DNA from: DASWOJ01 sp964242415
GTDB taxonomy: Bacteria > Pseudomonadota > Alphaproteobacteria > Acetobacterales > Acetobacteraceae
Length of the DNA: 64,000 bases
Direction of reading: 5' to 3'
NCBI GenBank assembly: GCA_964242415.1
Contig: CAXTAT010000002.1
Span: 124,001 to 188,000 of the forward strand
Both the position numbers and the translations under genes were made by a program. Under the pieces are notes generated by a model. It made no database searches. It worked only from the letters and a program-made list of their open reading frames with translations, and was not told where the DNA came from. Shown piece by piece: positions 60,527-64,000 of the stretch; the first letter of the stretch is position 1; each line of letters begins with the position of its first letter.

Positions 60527-61849
60527 ATGCGTCGTTCCGGACCTGCTAACCCTGATCCGGGTCGGAGCCGCTGTGGCACCCAACTCGCAGCCCTCATGGC
60601 GGCGGCCCTGCTCTATGTAGCTGCAGCCGGAGGTGCGAGCGCAGCCGGGCCAGTTCAGGCGACCGCGGGTCATGGTCCCGACATCCTGGGGATCGGCGGG
60701 ACGCCAGGGCATCCACTCGCGATCCGGCCCATGACAACCGTCGGCGCTGACGGCACCGGCTACTTCTCGGACCCCTACCCCGTGCGTCTCGCCCCGGCCC
60801 GCGGCGGGCGAACGCAGGCATTCTCCGGCACGACCAAGGCGATCATGAGCTGCGCCTACCCGGTATCGGCGCGTTGCTTCTCGTGGACGCCGGTCACCAT
60901 CGATGCGGGCACGCTCGGCGCGGCGATCGCAGCGGCTGGGGCGAGCGTCACCAACTTCCAGAACCTCGACGCCTTCCAGGACGACCGCGGCGGATGGCAC
61001 GCCGTGCTGGCGATCGGCGTCCACAGCCCATCGCACCCGCACCACTGGACGGTTCTCGTCCACGCGCATCCAGGCGCGACGCCTGGCGCCGTGCCGCTGG
61101 CCTGGTCGGCGGACACTGTGCTTTCGGGGTCTTTTTCCGATCCGGTGGACGGCAACTACGACGGCAAGTACTTCGAGGACAACGGGCGGCTCTACTTGCT
61201 ATACGTCAAGAACCTCGCGCCGCGGCCGGCATTGCGCAACGGGATCATGATCCAGCCGATGCTGTCGCCAACGCGGCTGGCGCCGGACGGCCCGACCGTC
61301 CTGCTGACACCCGGTGACTGGTACGGCGCCATTGGCTCCGAAGGATACGACCCGGCGCAGGCCGAGCTGGTCGAGGCGCCCAGCATCGTGAAGATCGCGG
61401 GCAAGTATGCGCTCATCTACTCCACGGGCGGTTACCGCAGCCTCGACTACAAGGCGGGCGTCGCCTGGTCCGATACCCTTATGCCAGTCCCGGGCGGACG
61501 TTACAGGAAGGCGCAGGAGCCGGATGAGCATGGTGTCTGGGGACCGCCGGGCCGCCTTGAGGTCCACTATCTCCTGCAGTCGCAGCGTCTCCGCTGGCCC
61601 AATTTCACCGGTAACCAGGTGATCAGCCCGGGCGTCGCGTCGGCTGTACAGGGGCCGGGCGGGGCGTGGTGGCTCTACTTCGCCGGCTTCGATCCGGCGG
61701 ACCGGCCGCTGGTGCGCCCCGGTGTGGCCGAGGCCGACCACCGCCGCCCCTTCTTCGTGCGGCTCCGGGCGGCGGTCCCGCCGGGGCAAGCGGCGGCAGC
61801 GGTGTCCGACGCCGAACTAGTCACCTGGCTCCAGCCGGAGGCGAAGTGA
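60527..61849 (+). CDS. Secreted GH43-like five-bladed beta-propeller glycosidase
   Basis: A 440-residue exported protein with an Ala-rich signal ending near residue 40. The propeller shows the GH43-type triad: Asp82 in YFSDPYPVRLAP, an Asp in SDPVDGNYDGKYFEDNGRLYLLY (208 or 212) and Glu283 in LVEAPSIVKIAGKYALIYST. GH43/GH32-clan enzymes cut arabinan, xylan or fructan linkages; the linkage here cannot be told. AGAGGA about 10 bases before ATG 60527 supports the start. It has no carbohydrate-binding module and no sugar transporter nearby. It could instead be a non-catalytic propeller. Confidence 0.8.
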   Translation: MRRSGPANPDPGRSRCGTQLAALMAAALLYVAAAGGASAAGPVQATAGHGPDILGIGGTPGHPLAIRPMTTVGADGTGYFSDPYPVRLAPARGGRTQAFSGTTKAIMSCAYPVSARCFSWTPVTIDAGTLGAAIAAAGASVTNFQNLDAFQDDRGGWHAVLAIGVHSPSHPHHWTVLVHAHPGATPGAVPLAWSADTVLSGSFSDPVDGNYDGKYFEDNGRLYLLYVKNLAPRPALRNGIMIQPMLSPTRLAPDGPTVLLTPGDWYGAIGSEGYDPAQAELVEAPSIVKIAGKYALIYSTGGYRSLDYKAGVAWSDTLMPVPGGRYRKAQEPDEHGVWGPPGRLEVHYLLQSQRLRWPNFTGNQVISPGVASAVQGPGGAWWLYFAGFDPADRPLVRPGVAEADHRRPFFVRLRAAVPPGQAAAAVSDAELVTWLQPEAK

Positions 61850-61939
61850 TCCCCCCGCTGGCTTGGTGCATGGACCCGGAATGTGGGGGCGCTGATCTCA
61901 ATCCAGCCTGAAACGAACGGGCCGTCGCCCTGACCGTCT

Positions 61940-62036
61940 CGTCATTGCGAGGAGCGCAGCATCGCGGCAATCCAGACGGCAGAAGCAGCCTTGGCCATGC
62001 CTGGATTGCAACACCGCAAGCGCGGCCCGCAATGAC
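61940..62036. repeat. Interspersed palindrome family B copy
   Basis: TCGTCATTGCGAGGAGCGC with ATCGCGGCAATCCAG (61939-61975) faces CTGGATTGCAACACCG with CAAGCGCGGCCCGCAATGACA (62001-62036). It lies in the gap between the glycosidase gene and the convergent activator genes and could act as a bidirectional 3' hairpin. Confidence 0.85.
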
Positions 62037-62081
62037 AATGCGCTATCGTTAGCGCCACAGCAGATGGCCGTTGGCATGAGG

Positions 62082-62285
62082 TCATGTGCTTAAAGCGCGG
62101 GCCGGGCGTCCCAGCATGCGGTTGAGCGCGTGGATAGCCACGTCCAACTCGGCCGCCCGGCGCTGCGTGAGAGCAGCCCCGTCGGCGAGCACCTCCCTAT
62201 GGCAGCCGCGGTCCGAGTGCGTCCATTGCATGCTGGCCGCTTCCGCCGGGCCATGCGGCTGCAGCTCGGCCCCGTGCGCCAACAC
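62082..62285 (-). CDS. Possible small hypothetical protein downstream of the activator
   Basis: A 67-residue frame starts at GTG 62285, directly behind the activator's TAG, with GGAGG 11 bases upstream. The C-terminal half, ALTQRRAAELDVAIHALNRM then LGRPARALST, reads as a regular helix and has coding-like composition. I do not recognise the family. It could be a real small gene coupled to the activator, or the remainder of an older, longer C-terminus. Confidence 0.4.
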   Translation of the reverse strand: MLAHGAELQPHGPAEAASMQWTHSDRGCHREVLADGAALTQRRAAELDVAIHALNRMLGRPARALST

Positions 62286-64000
62286 CTATTGGCGCACCTC
62301 CGATTGAGCCACCGTCTGGTCCGCCCGGATCGCCCGATAGACTGTGTTCCGCGAAACCCCAAGATGGCGCGCCGCCGCGCTCAGATTGCCGCCAGCAGCC
62401 CGGTATGCCGCGTTGATGCGCTCGCGCGTGGCCTCGCGCAGACTGGGCACAGGCAGACTGGGCATAGGCGCCACCCTCGGAGCCGCCAACCCGGCGAACA
62501 CAGCCTCCACGTCACCATCCCCGATAAGGGGACCCGCGCGAAGGCTAAGGCGTGTCAGCACGTTGCGAAGCTCCCGGATGTTGCCGGGCCATGCATACAG
62601 GGCCAGGTGCTCCATTGCGGCACCGGTCAGGCTGCACTCGGGCGCGATGCCCGCCAGCAGGCTGCGTGCTATGCGCGCGATGTCCGTCCGTGCGCGGAGC
62701 GGCGGCAGCACCACGCCCACCGTCTCCAGCCGGTACAGGAGGTCGGCGCGGAAGCGCCCGCCCGCCACGGCCCCCTCCATTGCCGCGTTCGTCGCAGCCA
62801 CCAGCAGCACGTCCACCTGGCGCGGCCTGCCACCACCCACGGGCCGGACCAGCCAGTCGTCCAGCAGCCGCAGCAGCACCGGCTGCAGCGGCGCCGGCAT
62901 CTCGCCGATCTCGTCCAGGAACAGCGTGCCGCCATCGGCCTCGCGCACCAGGCCGGGGCTGCCGCCGCGCCGGGCGCCCGTGAAGGCGCCCTCGGCATGG
63001 CCGAACAGTTCCGCCTCGATCAGGCTGTCCGGCAACGCCGCGCAGTTCACCGGCACGAACGCGCCGCGCCGCCCGCTGGCCTGGTGGGCGTAGCGTGCCA
63101 GCAGTTCCTTGCCGGTGCCCGTCTCGCCACGGATGAGGATCGAGAGGCCGCGCCGTGCCGCGGCGCCCACCTCGCGCACGGCCAGGGCCACCGCCGCGTC
63201 CTCCCCCACGAAGCCCGGCGTTGCCACCCCCGGCGCGTCCGGCCCCGGCGCATCTGGCCCAAGCGGGGGCGCCCGGGATGCGGTCGCGTGCGGCGTGGGC
63301 GGGCGCACGTTCTCCACCCCGGCCACGAAGGCGCTGCCGACCCGGTCCTCCACCCGGCGCTGGCCGGCGTCGCCGACGAGCAGGTTCGAGAAGCGGGTGC
63401 GGAACAGGTCATCGAAGTGCCGTCCCGGCCTCGCCGGCAGGCCATGCAGCAGGAACTTGGCACGCGGGTTGACGCCGCGCAGCACCCCGTCCGGATCGAG
63501 CGCCAGCAGGCCCGCGCTCAGCGTGTGCAGGTACTCGCCGCGGCTGTGGAACGCGACGATAATGCGGGCGCAGTGGTGCCGGCGGAACAACCCGTTCTCC
63601 ACCTGTGTCGCCGCCATCCCGACCAGCGCCTGCGTGTGCTGCTGGCGCGACCCGCAGTGCGACGACGCATCGATCGTGCCGGCAAGCCGGTCGTCAGGTC
63701 CGAACACCGGGGCGGCGATGCAGGTCAGCGCGCCGAAGCTGGCGAAGAAGTGCTCGCCGCCGTGCACGGCCATCGTCTGCCCAACCTGCGCCGAGGTGCC
63801 GAGCGCGTTGGTGCCGCACCGCTGCTCGGTCCAGAGCGACCCAGGCCGGATGCTTGCCGTGCGGGCCGCGGCGCGGAAGCTGGCATCGGCGATGGTGTCC
63901 AGCAGCATGCCGTCCGGGGCCGCGAAGGCGATCAGGAAGTTGCTGCCGGCAATCGAGTGGTACAGCACCTTCATTTCGTCCAGCGCGAGCGAGCGCACCA
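62286..64000 (-). CDS. Sigma-54-dependent activator, AcoR-like (N-terminus outside the window)
   Basis: About 570 residues are visible; the frame continues past the right edge. A GAF-type sensor region has RPGSLWTEQRCGTNALGTSA and GGEHFFASFGALTCIAAPVF, as in AcoR. The AAA+ domain has Walker A GETGTGKE, the sigma-54 contact loop GAFTGA, Walker B GGTLFLDEIGE and the WPGNIREL motif. A Fis-type helix-turn-helix (NLSAAARHLGVSRNTVYRAI) closes it. Such proteins switch on sigma-54 promoters, often for alcohol, acetoin or aromatic breakdown; the target is not visible here. Confidence 0.92.
   Translation of the reverse strand, partial: VRSLALDEMKVLYHSIAGSNFLIAFAAPDGMLLDTIADASFRAAARTASIRPGSLWTEQRCGTNALGTSAQVGQTMAVHGGEHFFASFGALTCIAAPVFGPDDRLAGTIDASSHCGSRQQHTQALVGMAATQVENGLFRRHHCARIIVAFHSRGEYLHTLSAGLLALDPDGVLRGVNPRAKFLLHGLPARPGRHFDDLFRTRFSNLLVGDAGQRRVEDRVGSAFVAGVENVRPPTPHATASRAPPLGPDAPGPDAPGVATPGFVGEDAAVALAVREVGAAARRGLSILIRGETGTGKELLARYAHQASGRRGAFVPVNCAALPDSLIEAELFGHAEGAFTGARRGGSPGLVREADGGTLFLDEIGEMPAPLQPVLLRLLDDWLVRPVGGGRPRQVDVLLVAATNAAMEGAVAGGRFRADLLYRLETVGVVLPPLRARTDIARIARSLLAGIAPECSLTGAAMEHLALYAWPGNIRELRNVLTRLSLRAGPLIGDGDVEAVFAGLAAPRVAPMPSLPVPSLREATRERINAAYRAAGGNLSAAARHLGVSRNTVYRAIRADQTVAQSEVRQ

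Overview
The window is about 64 kb of very GC-rich DNA whose gene content points to an alphaproteobacterium, probably of the Acetobacteraceae/Rhodospirillales type: a DUF3576 lipoprotein, many SDR and carotenoid enzymes, Tat-exported periplasmic proteins, opine/peptide ABC transporters and CCCTCACCCCGGCCCTC-type interspersed palindromes. That placement is an inference. No rRNA, tRNA, CRISPR array, intact transposase or phage gene was recognised. Both window ends cut through genes: a molybdopterin hydroxylase at the left and a sigma-54 activator at the right.

Layout. 0-4.1 kb: end of a xanthine-dehydrogenase-type large subunit, an SDR whose predicted N-terminus is cut by an in-frame stop, a Rap1a/Tai-like protein overlapping a glycine-zipper lipoprotein, palindromic repeats, a stray SDR C-terminus and a SpoT-like HD hydrolase. 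4.1-13.3 kb: a leftward dipeptide/opine-type ABC operon (binding protein, two permeases, double ATPase, SDR), diverging from an FAD monooxygenase and an N-carbamoyl-D-amino-acid hydrolase. 13.5-20.3 kb: MFS exporter, DmeF-like metal efflux, an epimerase-like gene diverging from a TetR regulator across a clear double operator, a truncated FAD hydroxylase and a carotenoid oxygenase. 20.6-26.6 kb: OmpR-type response regulator and kinase, convergent with pqiABC. 27-35.4 kb: AidB-like acyl-CoA dehydrogenase, sulfotransferase, SDR, a LOV/PAS/GAF hybrid histidine kinase and a CMD-family exported protein. 35.7-41.5 kb: Zn alcohol dehydrogenase, chloroperoxidase-like hydrolase, an orphan amide/branched-chain-type binding protein with a leader hairpin, and a deacetylase-glycosyltransferase pair.

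42.5-45.9 kb holds the most unusual locus: a PstS-like binding protein followed 34 bp later by a 766-residue protein that joins a periplasmic type I binding-protein domain to a complete pentameric ligand-gated ion channel (extracellular beta domain plus M1-M4). The region after it (45.9-50.7 kb) is visibly less GC-rich and gene-poor. It carries a decayed katG fragment, an Ig-like lipoprotein and two members of a small exported protein family; a third member lies at 58.7 kb. All three share an aligned C-terminal segment of 44 residues that I do not recognise.

50.7-58.2 kb: a conserved hypothetical protein, then a leftward operon for intradiol ring cleavage (dioxygenase, SDR, quinone-oxidoreductase-like MDR, DctA) diverging from a cupin, a Tat-exported amidohydrolase and an FrsA-like hydrolase. 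Together these look like uptake and breakdown of a hydroxylated aromatic acid, although a maleylacetate reductase is not present. 58.7-64 kb: third small exported protein, DUF3576 lipoprotein, secreted GH43-like beta-propeller and the AcoR-like activator.

Two interspersed palindrome families (4 copies of about 145 bp and 7 copies of about 100 bp) sit between genes, several of them inside operons. At least seven gene remnants (SDR, FAD hydroxylase, His/Ala-rich small protein, alpha/beta hydrolase, DUF892, katG, and the interrupted SDR leader) show a history of gene decay.
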